This document shows positions 46,281-55,449 of a stretch of DNA of 64,000 nt, piece after piece. The translations under genes and the position numbers were made by a program. The notes under the pieces were generated by a model. That model was not told the DNA's origin and searched no databases. It saw only the letters and a program-made list of their open reading frames with translations. This stretch comes from Bombella apis (GTDB lineage: Bacteria > Pseudomonadota > Alphaproteobacteria > Acetobacterales > Acetobacteraceae): positions 1 to 64,000 of the forward strand of contig NZ_JAGJTM010000004.1 in the NCBI RefSeq assembly GCF_018221685.1, read 5' to 3'. Each line of letters begins with the position of its first letter. Positions within the stretch are counted from its first letter, which is position 1.

Positions 46281-46308
46281 GTGTCTGCCGTGTCAGGGGG
46301 GCGCAGGC

Positions 46309-46935
46309 TCACCCTGCCAGGCCAGCGTGATAGAGCAGGGTTCCTGCCAGGGTGAGCATGATGGCGGCAGTTACCCCATCCAGAATTCGCCATGAGAGTG
46401 GATTGCTGAAAAAGGGACGCAGCACTCTGGCTCCGTAACCCAACAGGGGGAACCAGACAAAACTGGCCAGTACGGCACCAAGCCCGAACCATGAGCGGCT
46501 GCCTTCAGGCTGGGTGAGGCTGACAGACCCCATGAGGAGCACCGTATCCAGATACAGATGAGGATTCAGCAGTGTGAAGCCGCAGGTCATGGCAATGACT
46601 TTGCGCAGGCTCTGCGGAGGCTGGTCTTCCAGTGTGACAGAGCTGCTGGTTGTCATGTGGCGTAAGGCAGAGAGGCCCTGCCAGATGAGGAAAGCAGCGC
46701 CAGCATAGGTCAGGATGTCCGTAAAGAACGGCATGGCGGCGACAATTTTTCCAACGCCGTGGACGGAGGCTGTGATGAAGACCGCATCCACACTGGCGCA
46801 GAGCAGGATGATGGGCAGGACATGCTCCCGCTTCAGGCCCTGTCGCAGAATGAAAAGATTCTGGGCTCCAACAGCGATGATGGCAGAGGCGCCAAGGCAG
46901 AAACCGGTCATGATGGGGGTGATGATCGTGTGCAT
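46309..46935 (-). CDS. LysE/ArgO-family amino acid exporter
   Basis: 208 residues with six predicted helices. The N-terminal GFCLGASAIIAVGAQNLFILRQGLKREHVLP is the LysE/ArgO signature, and NPHLYLDTVLL is the conserved second half. It exports basic amino acids such as lysine or arginine. It is divergent from an ArgP-type regulator with 72 bp between the start codons, the usual arrangement for induction by its own substrates. Confidence 0.92.
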   Translation of the reverse strand: MHTIITPIMTGFCLGASAIIAVGAQNLFILRQGLKREHVLPIILLCASVDAVFITASVHGVGKIVAAMPFFTDILTYAGAAFLIWQGLSALRHMTTSSSVTLEDQPPQSLRKVIAMTCGFTLLNPHLYLDTVLLMGSVSLTQPEGSRSWFGLGAVLASFVWFPLLGYGARVLRPFFSNPLSWRILDGVTAAIMLTLAGTLLYHAGLAG

Positions 46936-47007
46936 GGCCCGTCTATGACAGGCAGGGTATATACAGAACAGCTGATTTTATTTCATTGAATGAAGGAAAA
47001 CTTCATC

Positions 47008-47904
47008 ATGTTCGATTACGCTGCCCTGACAGCTGTTAGTGCTGTCGTGCGGGAAGGTAGTTTCGAGAGGGCAGCCGCTGTACTCGGGCTGACACCGTCT
47101 GCCGTTTCACAGCGTGTCCGCGGGTTTGAGGAACGTCTGGGGGGTGTTCTGGTCATTCGTGGGCAGCCATGTCGGCTGACAGAACTCGGGACAATGCTCT
47201 GCCGTCATTTCGACTGTGTCAGGGTGCTGGAGAGTGATCTGGCCGCCCGGCTGGCCTGGCAGGACAGAGGGGCCACACTTCCGGCTACGGTGAAACTTGC
47301 CGTCAACGCAGACAGCATCACGACGTGGTTTTCTCATGCCATGATGGCCTTTGCCCGGCAGGACCCTGCCATAACACTGGATATTTCCATTGATGATGAG
47401 AGCTGTACGGCGGAGCGTCTGCGGTCCGGGGATGTCATGGCTGCTGTGACGGCATTGTCCGATCCGCTCCCGTGGTGCAGAACGGTCTCGCTGGGGCGTA
47501 TGGTTTATGTGGCCTGCGCCAGCCCGTCCTTCATGGGGGTGCATTTTTCTCAGGGTGTGACGGCCGAAACCGTGCAGAAGGCTCCCTATCTGCGGTTCGA
47601 TCGGCGGGATATGTTTCAGGCCCGGTGGGCAGAGGCAGTGTATGGCGTCACGCTGGGTGCCCCCGCCTGCTGGATACGTTCTTCCACAGCGTTTCTGGAC
47701 CTCTGCCTTCATGGTCTTGGTTGGGCCATGCATCCTCTGCCGCTTGTGGAACATCATCTGCGAAGCGGTGCCCTGGTGGAACTGCCCCCAGCGCACCGGC
47801 CTTCCATGCCGCTTTTCTGGTCAGTCCCCCGCCTTTATGGTTCGGCATTGAACCGGCTGAGCCAGAATGTGCAGCGTGTGGCGGCAGAGTGGTTGACTGA
47901 TTGA
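47008..47904 (+). CDS. argP: LysR-type regulator ArgP/LysG
   Basis: 298 residues. The DNA-binding part ALTAVSAVVREGSFERAAAVLGLTPSAVSQRVRGFEERLGGVLVIRG is the ArgP/LysG type. A C-terminal effector domain follows. The ATG at 47008 has AAGGAAA 9 nt upstream; an earlier in-frame ATG at 46990 overlaps that site. It should activate the divergent exporter gene when lysine or arginine accumulates. Confidence 0.92.
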   Translation: MFDYAALTAVSAVVREGSFERAAAVLGLTPSAVSQRVRGFEERLGGVLVIRGQPCRLTELGTMLCRHFDCVRVLESDLAARLAWQDRGATLPATVKLAVNADSITTWFSHAMMAFARQDPAITLDISIDDESCTAERLRSGDVMAAVTALSDPLPWCRTVSLGRMVYVACASPSFMGVHFSQGVTAETVQKAPYLRFDRRDMFQARWAEAVYGVTLGAPACWIRSSTAFLDLCLHGLGWAMHPLPLVEHHLRSGALVELPPAHRPSMPLFWSVPRLYGSALNRLSQNVQRVAAEWLTD

Positions 47905-47914
47905 TCCGGTCTGA

Positions 47915-49180
47915 TCAGGCGTTTTTCCCCTGCTGGCGGCCGAAGCGCTTGGCAAAAGCGAAAATGGCCGTGAAGGCCCGGAAGGGGAGCATGATCCGCC
48001 ATGAGGGCGAGAAGTTGCCTGCAAGAAGCGAGATGATGGCATCCCGCATCCGGAGCGGACTGTTCTTTGGCCGCATGAAGAAGTAGCGCAGCAGCGGGTC
48101 GTTGATGCGATAGACGAGCCAGCCGATCAGCCGCATTTCCTGTCTTGTTTTACGTTCAGCCTTGCGGGCCGCCCTGCGCCCCCGGGCTGGATCAAGCAGC
48201 CAGGTGCTGGCAACATCGGCGCCGCGGAGTGCTCCCTGCATGGCCAGCATGATTCCTGATGAGAAAACGGGGTCCAGAAAGCCGAAAGCATCACCGATGA
48301 TGAAATAGCGCTCTCCCCAGGCCTTGTTCCCCTTGTAAGAGTAGTTGCCGGTCGTGGTGAGTGGTGCCAGTGCTTCCGCCTGGCTCATGCGCTCCCGTAC
48401 GCTGGGGCTGGACTGTACGGTCTTCCAGAAGAGAGTATCCAGCGAGCCACCGTGATTTTTAAAGCTGTCATGGTCCCCCACGAAGCCGACACTCATGATG
48501 TCATCCGGCAGGGGAATCATCCAGAACCACCCACCCTTGACGAGATGGACGGAAATATAGCCCTCCATTCCTTCGCCTTCTGCCCGGGGGACATTGCGGA
48601 AGTGGCTGAAAATGGCGGCCTTGTTGTTGCGGAGGTCGCTGTATTTCTTTCCATGCTGGCGGAGCATGAGCGTATCCCGGCCGGACGCATCCAGAATGAA
48701 TCGTGGGGTGAAGAAACGGGGATTTTCTCCATCCGTTTTTGCTTCCACGAGGGGAGCATCCGGTGTCGGGAAGGTGACCTTCGTGACACGGGTTTTTTCA
48801 AAGGTCTTTGCGCCTGCTTTGGCGGCATTGCGGAAGAGCAGCTCATCAAATTCTGACCGGCGAACCTGATAGGCATGATCTGCCTGCGGGTCGATGGCGT
48901 AACGGAAGGGGAATGAAAGCCGTCCTTCCCCGGTATCTGTCACGAATTCGGCTCCGGGTTTGTAGACCCCCATGGCTGCGACATCGTCCAGCACACCAAG
49001 CGTCTCCAGTATGGGCAGGTTGCAGGCCAGCAGGGATTCACCGATGTGGAAGCGGGGATGCTGGTCTTTTTCCAGCATGATGACATCCAGCCCGCGTCGG
49101 GCCAGAACGGTGGCAGCCGTGCTGCCAGCGGGGCCACCGCCGATGATCAGGACATCACAGGGGAGAGGGGACTGGGTCAT
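47915..49180 (-). CDS. FAD-dependent oxidoreductase of the aryl-polyene-like cluster
   Basis: 421 residues. Rossmann FAD motif LIIGGGPAGSTAATVLARRG, then HIGESLL and GDAFGFLDPVFSSGIMLAMQGA, the geranylgeranyl-reductase/halogenase-like flavin family. Members act in flexirubin, dialkylresorcinol and aryl polyene clusters, where hydroxylation, reduction or halogenation of the aryl group is possible. It is the last gene of the operon, 6 nt after the dehydratase gene. The halogenase lysine motif is not identified, so halogenation is not claimed. Reaction unknown. Confidence 0.8.
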   Translation of the reverse strand: MTQSPLPCDVLIIGGGPAGSTAATVLARRGLDVIMLEKDQHPRFHIGESLLACNLPILETLGVLDDVAAMGVYKPGAEFVTDTGEGRLSFPFRYAIDPQADHAYQVRRSEFDELLFRNAAKAGAKTFEKTRVTKVTFPTPDAPLVEAKTDGENPRFFTPRFILDASGRDTLMLRQHGKKYSDLRNNKAAIFSHFRNVPRAEGEGMEGYISVHLVKGGWFWMIPLPDDIMSVGFVGDHDSFKNHGGSLDTLFWKTVQSSPSVRERMSQAEALAPLTTTGNYSYKGNKAWGERYFIIGDAFGFLDPVFSSGIMLAMQGALRGADVASTWLLDPARGRRAARKAERKTRQEMRLIGWLVYRINDPLLRYFFMRPKNSPLRMRDAIISLLAGNFSPSWRIMLPFRAFTAIFAFAKRFGRQQGKNA

Positions 49181-49186
49181 GGTGGT

Positions 49187-49612
49187 TTATTCCGTTGGGA
49201 GCATGACGGTACCCGTTCCGGCCATCAGCAGTCTGGCAGAGGGGGTCCGCAGGGTGAAATCGTAGATCATGCCGCCATGGGCCTGGTGCTTCTGGATGAC
49301 GGTGATGATGAGGTGCGGCCAGTCGGGATTGTCCAGCCGGTCACAGTGGATCTGGACATCCCGGATACTGGTCAGCCACCCCTGCCGTGCCTCATGGGCT
49401 GTCAGCGCGCCATGCAGGGCAGCCGCCTGCATGGCCATTTCCACGCCGGTGACGGGGGGCAGCTGGCCCGCCACCCGGTAGGGGTTGGCCGGGTCGTTAT
49501 GGAGGTGGGTCGTGGCCTCAAGCTGTGTTTCATCCCAATGGTTCGCAGCATGCAGCAGGCAGCTGGCTCCCTGGTGGGGGATATGGCGGAGGATGGCATC
49601 ACGGTTGAGCAT
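49187..49612 (-). CDS. ApeP-like 3-hydroxyacyl-ACP dehydratase (hotdog fold)
   Basis: 141 residues. Start RHIPHQGASCLLHAANHWDE corresponds to the ApeP/FabZ-like hotdog start, with the HQG...LLH region carrying the catalytic histidine. It would dehydrate 3-hydroxy intermediates to the conjugated double bonds of the polyene chain. It overlaps the CLF gene by 14 nt. Together with the dehydratase domain in the ligase fusion it gives two dehydratase units, as with ApeI and ApeP. Confidence 0.75.
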   Translation of the reverse strand: MLNRDAILRHIPHQGASCLLHAANHWDETQLEATTHLHNDPANPYRVAGQLPPVTGVEMAMQAAALHGALTAHEARQGWLTSIRDVQIHCDRLDNPDWPHLIITVIQKHQAHGGMIYDFTLRTPSARLLMAGTGTVMLPTE

Positions 49613-50396
49613 GGGTCAGCGCAATTGTCATATGGTTGGCCCCGTAGGGCAGGGAAATGGACTGATCCTGCCCGCAGGCAATGGCCTGCAGCAGGGGCAG
49701 TATCTGGCCCGCAGGATTGTGGCGGGCCATGTCTGCCAGGCTTTCAGGCAGGGAGGAAAAAGGGTCACGCACATCCCTGCCATTTTTCAGGGACAGTGCA
49801 AGCTGGAGTGACGTGTCCCGGCCTGGTGTCAGGATGAGAGCACAGCCAAAGGAGCCCCTGGTCCGCCTGACCGTGCCGAGTGACCCGGGAATGGGTGCAT
49901 CATACAGGCAGAAGAGAACGGGCTTTTCCTCTGCATGGGCCTCGGCAGCCGCTTTCAGCAGGGCGGCGGGCAGGGTTTCGTCATGCAGCCCCAGTGAGAC
50001 GGCAGGCTGGTGGCTCTTGTGGCTTATCATCCAGTATCCGGCAGGCGCATTATGGACGGAGTTGTGAAAAAGAGAGGGTGAGACAGCTCCTGCCGGGCTG
50101 GCGAGAGACTCCAGAATACGGTTGATGATGAAACCATCGCCGTTGGAGCTGGCAAAGATGGCAGGCAGGTCCCCGGCATGGCACCCAGCCTGCTGGCAGG
50201 CTTCCTCGGCACAGAGCATGGCCAGCCGGATGACCTGGCTGGCTCTCCGGCGCTCATTGGCGGGCAGACTGGCGGGTGGGGGCAGTGTCAGGCTGGTTCC
50301 GTCATGGGGGGTGTCCCCTCGCAGGACAGGTTTCGCTTCCGCCCAACCATGCAGGCCGTCCCCCCAGCATCCGATACCTGCGATGGAAATGATCAT
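49599..50396 (-). CDS. ApeC-like chain-length factor (ketoacyl synthase-like)
   Basis: 265 residues, shorter than a full KS. It has the beta-ketoacyl-synthase-2 (PF13723) features FASSNGDGFIINRILESL and SLFHNSVHNAPAGYW and lacks the catalytic Cys of a KS, as expected for a chain-length factor. It should pair with the KS encoded upstream, like ApeC with ApeO, to elongate the polyene. It overlaps the KS gene by 4 nt and the dehydratase gene by 14 nt. Confidence 0.82.
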   Translation of the reverse strand: MIISIAGIGCWGDGLHGWAEAKPVLRGDTPHDGTSLTLPPPASLPANERRRASQVIRLAMLCAEEACQQAGCHAGDLPAIFASSNGDGFIINRILESLASPAGAVSPSLFHNSVHNAPAGYWMISHKSHQPAVSLGLHDETLPAALLKAAAEAHAEEKPVLFCLYDAPIPGSLGTVRRTRGSFGCALILTPGRDTSLQLALSLKNGRDVRDPFSSLPESLADMARHNPAGQILPLLQAIACGQDQSISLPYGANHMTIALTHAQP

Positions 50397-51598
50397 GTCA
50401 GTGGTCCGAAGATGAGACTGCTGTTCGTGCCACCAAAACCAAAAGAATTGTTCATGACGAAGTTCAGCTTGCCGTGGCGGGGTGCAAGGAGAATATCACT
50501 CTGGAAGAGAGGATCAACCGTCTGACTGTTCATGCAATGTGGTAGATACTGGTCCTGTATGGCTATGGCACAGATCATGCTCTCCAGAATTCCGGAAGCT
50601 CCCAATGTGTGCCCGGACCAGCCTTTGGTGGAAGAACAGGGAACGGCCCGGCCGAAGATGGAAGCCATGGCCCTGTCTTCCATCTGGTCATTGGCCGGTG
50701 TCCCCGTGCCATGCATGTTGATGTACCCTATGGCCTCTGGTGGCAGGCTGGCCCGGGCCAGGGCTTTCTGTATGGCGAGAGCGGCGCCGCTGCCTGTCGG
50801 GTCGGGTGAGGACATGTGGTGGCCATCACTGCTGGCTCCATATCCCAGAAGGCGGAGACGGTAACCGGCTGGCCGGGCAGGGCGTGGCCGACCATCGGCC
50901 TGTTCCAGCAGGGCAAAGCCTGCGGCTTCGCCGATGGAAATACCGCTGCGCCCGATATCGCAGGGGCGGGTGGGATGGGCCGAGACCAGTCCGAGAGAGG
51001 CAAAGCCCTGGAGTGTCATGCGGCAGAGGCTGTCCGCCCCGCCGACAATGGCCGCATCGCAGAGACCGGTAGCCAGAAGGTGGGCGGCATCAATGAAAGC
51101 ACGGGTAGAGGAGGCGCAGGCGTTGGAGACTGTCAGCATCGGCCCGGTGACATCCAGCCGGGCTGCCACATAGCGTGGCAGGGAGGAGAGGTCCTGCGTG
51201 CCGTCATAGGGGAAATCCGGCGGCAGGGCTTCATCCCGGTCTTTGCGGGCAGCATAGGCTTTTTCCGTTGTCAGGATGCCGGATGTGCTGGTGCCCATGA
51301 CAACGGCAAGGCGATGGCGACCATAATGGGCCCGGGCATCGGCGACAGCCTCCATGAAATCATCGGTCATCAGGGCCATGTCGGCCAGCCTGTTGTTGCG
51401 GCAGTCAAACCGGTGCAGGGCTCCTGGCAGCTGATGGTCTTCCACACCGGCAACGCGCCCGATATAGCCATGCCCCGGAGACTGGAACGTGTCAGGCTGG
51501 AGGGTCTGGCGCTGTTCCAGCAGACAGGTCCGGGTGGCTTCCATGCCCCGCCCCATGGCGCTGATGGCTGTTCCGGCCGTGATGATCAATGCGGTCAT
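50393..51598 (-). CDS. beta-ketoacyl-ACP synthase (ApeO/ApeR-like KS)
   Basis: 401 residues. The catalytic triad is complete: C161 (SNACASSTRA), His in INMHGTGTP and His in GWSGHTLGASG, with NSFGFGGTNSS near the end. It condenses malonyl-ACP units in the type II PKS. Only one KS is encoded here, whereas the E. coli ape locus has KS-CLF plus ApeR. It overlaps the exporter and CLF genes by 4 nt each. Confidence 0.9.
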   Translation of the reverse strand: MTALIITAGTAISAMGRGMEATRTCLLEQRQTLQPDTFQSPGHGYIGRVAGVEDHQLPGALHRFDCRNNRLADMALMTDDFMEAVADARAHYGRHRLAVVMGTSTSGILTTEKAYAARKDRDEALPPDFPYDGTQDLSSLPRYVAARLDVTGPMLTVSNACASSTRAFIDAAHLLATGLCDAAIVGGADSLCRMTLQGFASLGLVSAHPTRPCDIGRSGISIGEAAGFALLEQADGRPRPARPAGYRLRLLGYGASSDGHHMSSPDPTGSGAALAIQKALARASLPPEAIGYINMHGTGTPANDQMEDRAMASIFGRAVPCSSTKGWSGHTLGASGILESMICAIAIQDQYLPHCMNSQTVDPLFQSDILLAPRHGKLNFVMNNSFGFGGTNSSLIFGPLT

Positions 51599-53913
51599 GC
51601 GTGGTTTCCCTGCTGGGAGGAGGTTGGGATGGTGCCCATCAGCAGGAAGCTGAAGATCATGGCGAACAAGGCTCCAGAAGAAATGGTGAGACCCAGCTCC
51701 CGCAGGAGAGGGGTTTGACAGCTTGCCAGAATGGCAAAGGAGAGAACGGTCATCATGTTGCAGGTCAGCAGGGTGCGGAGTGTCCGGGTCCGCTCAGCGG
51801 CATCAAGCTGGGGGCGGCCGAAAAAGAGGGCGTAATCTATGCCAACACCCAGCACGAAGGCCAGTGCCACGATATGGATGATGGAAAAGACAGGGCCGTG
51901 AAGGCGCAGCAGGGCCAGCACGCTCAGGCCTGTCAGGCCAAGGGTGAGGGCAAGACGCCCCGTGCAGGCCGGGCTGCGTTGGCAGACGAGCAGCGTAAGC
52001 AGGGCAACGGCAATCCCTGTGGCCAGCCAGAAAGCCGCTTTTCGGACATAGGGGCGCAGCAGGTCTCCCACGGCTGTTTTCATGTTGACGAGCAGCAGGT
52101 CAGGCTTTTGCTGGTGAAGCCGCTCGAGAGAGGCAGATGCCGCAGGTGAGCGGGGCAGGATGAGGCCATACCACAGACCATGCCGGGCCATGAGCAGCAG
52201 ATCGATGCGGTGGCCCACGGCTGTATGGGCGATGTCGTCCAGCCCGAGAGGTGGTAGATGGCGGGCCTGTTCCACATCCTCTGGCAGGTTGGCAAAAGCC
52301 TCGGGCTGGAAGGGGGAGGCCTGAAGGGCTGTCTGGAGGTTGGCCCGGATGCTGTCCGCTGCGGGCAGGGTGGCCAGCCGCTGCTGCTGGCGGGCTCTGC
52401 TGGGCAGCAGGCGGGCCGCATCGTCCATGTCCTGGCTGGCGGGCAGGTGGCCGAGCAGCTCTTCCTCCTGTTGCAGGATGTGTTCACTGTCCGGGGCGTG
52501 GACAACGGCAATCAGACCAGGTTGGGGGGAGCCGAGCTGCTCGTGCAGCTGATGGTCCACTTCCAGCAGGGCTGGTGGGATGGGGTTGAGGATTTCCCCC
52601 TGTCTTTCGATCCTGAAGGGATGGAGCAGAAGCACGGCCATGGCGGGAGGTGCTACCATAAGGCAGAGCACACGGTAACGGCGGAGTGCCTCCCAGCGCA
52701 GCAGCGAGGGGGATATACCCTGATGATGGGCGGCCAGGTCAGCCTGTGTGACCAGATGGGGCAGAATCCAGATGGTGATGCAGGCGGCGGTCAGAATCCC
52801 GGTGGCGGAGAAAAGGCCAAGTTCCATGAGGCCGGGCAGACCACAGAAGATCATGCTCAGCAGCCCGACAATGGCCGTGAGGGTGGCCAGTTTCAGGCTG
52901 GTGCCAATGCGGCCCAGAACGACAGGAATGGCTTCCCCCCTGTCCCGGTGCCCCAGCAGAAGGACAGGGTAGTCCAGCGACACACCCAGCATGGTCATGC
53001 CGAAGCCGACTGCAATGCCATGAACCCAGCCGAAACAGAGCTGGACTACCAGCATGGAGAGGGACAGTGAGAGCAGGAAAGGTACGCCAAGTGTGGCCAG
53101 CACCCAGAGAGAGCGGAAGCGCCAGTAAAGGATGCCGACCACAACGAGAAGGGAGAGAAGGGCGAGGCGGTCCATGTCCTGGCGGAGGGACTGGGCGGCG
53201 ATGAAGGAGAAAGCCGGGGAGCCTGTCAGAAGCAGCTGGCAGTCCCCGCCATGGGGTGGCCTGCTGTTCTCGAAAGCCTGCCGGATGGCCTGGTGCAGGT
53301 GTTTCAGCTGTGCGGGGTCGAGTGTCGGCTGGCGAAGCTGGAGCAGCATGAGCGTGGCATGGTGGTCTGCTGTCAGCCAGAGGCCATCCAGGCTGGCGGG
53401 GGGTGTGCTGCTTTCCAGACTGGCCAGATAGTCGGCATAGGCGCCGGTAGGGTCTTTCAGTCCGATATCCTCCACCAGCGGAGCCGCCATGGACTGGAGG
53501 AGGTCATAAAGCTGGGCAGTATCGGCTTTCAGGGCGTCCGGGGAGAAAAGGCGTGTCCGGTCATGAGGGGCCAGTCCATAACGGTGGGCGAAAAAAAGCG
53601 GCTGGTCCTTCTGCCATGAGAGGGAGGCCGGGCCATCCAGAATGAGGCTGAACTGCCCCGTTGCGGCCAGAGCCTCATGGAATCTGTGCCCGGTCTGGAG
53701 CAGGCTGGCCGTATCGTTGCCCCTGATGGAGGCGATCATGATGGACTGGGTAGGCCCGTGGTTCAGCTCATCCAGCAGGAACTGGGACGCTGCGTCATGG
53801 GGGCGGGGCAGGAAGGCCTGCATCCCCATGCGGAGGGGGATGGCAGAGAATGTTGCCGCCGCCACCATGATGGCACCGAGCAGGGCCAGCAGAAGGGGGA
53901 GACGGCGTTTCAT
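51595..53913 (-). CDS. MMPL/RND-family exporter (ApeM-like)
   Basis: 772 residues with about 12 membrane helices in two repeats and two large periplasmic loops. Motifs include GFGMTMLGVSLDYPVLLLGHRDRG and FVLGVGIDYALFFGR, the MMPL transmembrane signature. In aryl polyene clusters such a protein moves the finished lipid toward the outer membrane. It overlaps LolA-like and KS genes by 4 nt. Confidence 0.9.
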   Translation of the reverse strand: MKRRLPLLLALLGAIMVAAATFSAIPLRMGMQAFLPRPHDAASQFLLDELNHGPTQSIMIASIRGNDTASLLQTGHRFHEALAATGQFSLILDGPASLSWQKDQPLFFAHRYGLAPHDRTRLFSPDALKADTAQLYDLLQSMAAPLVEDIGLKDPTGAYADYLASLESSTPPASLDGLWLTADHHATLMLLQLRQPTLDPAQLKHLHQAIRQAFENSRPPHGGDCQLLLTGSPAFSFIAAQSLRQDMDRLALLSLLVVVGILYWRFRSLWVLATLGVPFLLSLSLSMLVVQLCFGWVHGIAVGFGMTMLGVSLDYPVLLLGHRDRGEAIPVVLGRIGTSLKLATLTAIVGLLSMIFCGLPGLMELGLFSATGILTAACITIWILPHLVTQADLAAHHQGISPSLLRWEALRRYRVLCLMVAPPAMAVLLLHPFRIERQGEILNPIPPALLEVDHQLHEQLGSPQPGLIAVVHAPDSEHILQQEEELLGHLPASQDMDDAARLLPSRARQQQRLATLPAADSIRANLQTALQASPFQPEAFANLPEDVEQARHLPPLGLDDIAHTAVGHRIDLLLMARHGLWYGLILPRSPAASASLERLHQQKPDLLLVNMKTAVGDLLRPYVRKAAFWLATGIAVALLTLLVCQRSPACTGRLALTLGLTGLSVLALLRLHGPVFSIIHIVALAFVLGVGIDYALFFGRPQLDAAERTRTLRTLLTCNMMTVLSFAILASCQTPLLRELGLTISSGALFAMIFSFLLMGTIPTSSQQGNHA

Positions 53914-54533
53914 GGTGAGGTGATGGCTGTATCGGTCACATCGCCATTGGCCAGGACAAGATGAAGGCTGTCCAGCGAGTTGTTGCGGCCCTGTAGCTGG
54001 ACGAGCCGGACGATCTGGGCGGTGTCGTGTGTGCGGGGTGTCATTGTCAGGGTCCAGCGTCCCATGTCACCCGTGGCGGAGAGCGTGTAATACTGCTGGA
54101 GCAGTGCGACATCTCCCTGCAACGGCCCCCGGATTGTGGCGGCCATGACCTGCAGCGCCGGGCTCATGTGTAGTGGTACGGCCCGCGCGGGGGTCTGGCC
54201 ATGGCGGAGCCATGCCGTGTCCCCCTGCATGATGAAACTGTCCTGCACAGGGGTGAGGGTGAGTTTTTCCACCCGATCGGGGGGAATGAAACGGAGTGTT
54301 CCCTCGCTGTGAAGTGGCACTTTGAGAGCGTGCAGCTGGCGTGTCTCCGTGAAGTGGTTTTCCCTCTGCGAGACCAGACCAATGTGGTGCAGGATGTTGA
54401 CAGCCAGAGCCTTCTCCTCTGCGGTGGGCGAGGTGATGGCACTGGCGGCAGGAGGCGACATGGCCGCAGTGTCTGCCTGTGCCTCCCGCCAGAAGAGGGG
54501 CAGCACAAGGAGGAAGAGGGGCAGGCATTTCAT
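53910..54533 (-). CDS. LolA-like periplasmic carrier (ApeL-like)
   Basis: 207 residues from the ATG at 54533, with signal peptide MKCLPLFLLVLPLF...AQA. The mature part resembles the half-barrel LolA/DUF of aryl polyene clusters (FTETRQLHALKVPLHSEGTLRFIPPDRVEKLT). It could carry the hydrophobic product across the periplasm between exporter and outer membrane. Reading frame open upstream to 54722 overlaps the acyltransferase gene and is not used. Confidence 0.82.
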   Translation of the reverse strand: MKCLPLFLLVLPLFWREAQADTAAMSPPAASAITSPTAEEKALAVNILHHIGLVSQRENHFTETRQLHALKVPLHSEGTLRFIPPDRVEKLTLTPVQDSFIMQGDTAWLRHGQTPARAVPLHMSPALQVMAATIRGPLQGDVALLQQYYTLSATGDMGRWTLTMTPRTHDTAQIVRLVQLQGRNNSLDSLHLVLANGDVTDTAITSP

Positions 54534-54537
54534 GATG

Positions 54538-55449
54538 TCAGAGGCCTTTTTCCCAGAAATCAAAGAAATTGAACCATGCGTAGGGATGGCGCTGGCACAG
54601 CTCTTCCATCCAGCGGACATAAGCCTGCATGGGGGAGAGCAGCGCCTCCCGTGCGGGGGCTGGCTCTGTTTCCGGGAGAAGAGTATCAGCCAGACCTGTG
54701 CAGGCAATATGGTAGGTGCCATTTTTTTGCCTTATGGCGGAGACGAGCACAACCGGTGCGCCGGTCAGTCTGGCCAGATGGAATGGACCTGCGGGAATGG
54801 GAGCTTCCTCGCCCAGAAAGCGGATGGGTATGGAGCGGCCACCATCATGGGCCCTGTCTGCCAGAATTCCGATGAATTCACCGTTCCGCAGGGCCTTGAG
54901 GGTTGCCAGCATGCTGTCTGGCTGCCCCAGCTCGATGATGTCGGCATTGAAGCCCGGTGCCAGGGCCTCAATGAAACGGGATGTGGCCCCGATGAAGCGG
55001 CGATACATCAGCATGCGGAACGGAACAGAGGCATTCAGGCCGCATTGGCGCAGGGCATCGAATGATCCGATATGCGCCCCCATGATGATGCATCCCCTGT
55101 TCTGGTGCAGGGCTTCATGGAGGATGTCCTGCCCGGTGATGTGGAGGTTTTCCCGTGGGAAGCGGCCACTGAGCAGGTATATGCGGTCCAGAGTATTGGT
55201 GCTGTAAGCGTGGATATGGCGCAGCACCATGCCCCAGTGAGGACGGCGCAGTGCGCCGGCACGGTGCAGGTGGGACAGGTACTGCCACGAGGCCCGGCGG
55301 ACCGAGGAATAGACAGCTGCATAATAGAGTGTGGCTGGCCAGCGTAGCAGGGCGGTGACCCGGTATCCCAGATTCAGGGCAACCCATATCAGCAGCCGGA
55401 TGGTCAGGCTGTTGCCTTTCTCCGGGCGGAGCCATGTGTTGCGCTGCAT
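54538..55449 (-). CDS. LpxL-like acyltransferase
   Basis: 303 residues. It has a membrane anchor near the N-terminus and the catalytic H-x4-D motif in GAHIGSFDALR, then RRFIGATSRFIEAL and GEFIGILADRAHDGG. It should transfer the polyenoyl chain or another acyl group to a lipid, as proposed for acyltransferases of the ape locus. It shares a TGATG overlap with the ligase fusion and is 4 nt from the LolA-like gene. Confidence 0.88.
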   Translation of the reverse strand: MQRNTWLRPEKGNSLTIRLLIWVALNLGYRVTALLRWPATLYYAAVYSSVRRASWQYLSHLHRAGALRRPHWGMVLRHIHAYSTNTLDRIYLLSGRFPRENLHITGQDILHEALHQNRGCIIMGAHIGSFDALRQCGLNASVPFRMLMYRRFIGATSRFIEALAPGFNADIIELGQPDSMLATLKALRNGEFIGILADRAHDGGRSIPIRFLGEEAPIPAGPFHLARLTGAPVVLVSAIRQKNGTYHIACTGLADTLLPETEPAPAREALLSPMQAYVRWMEELCQRHPYAWFNFFDFWEKGL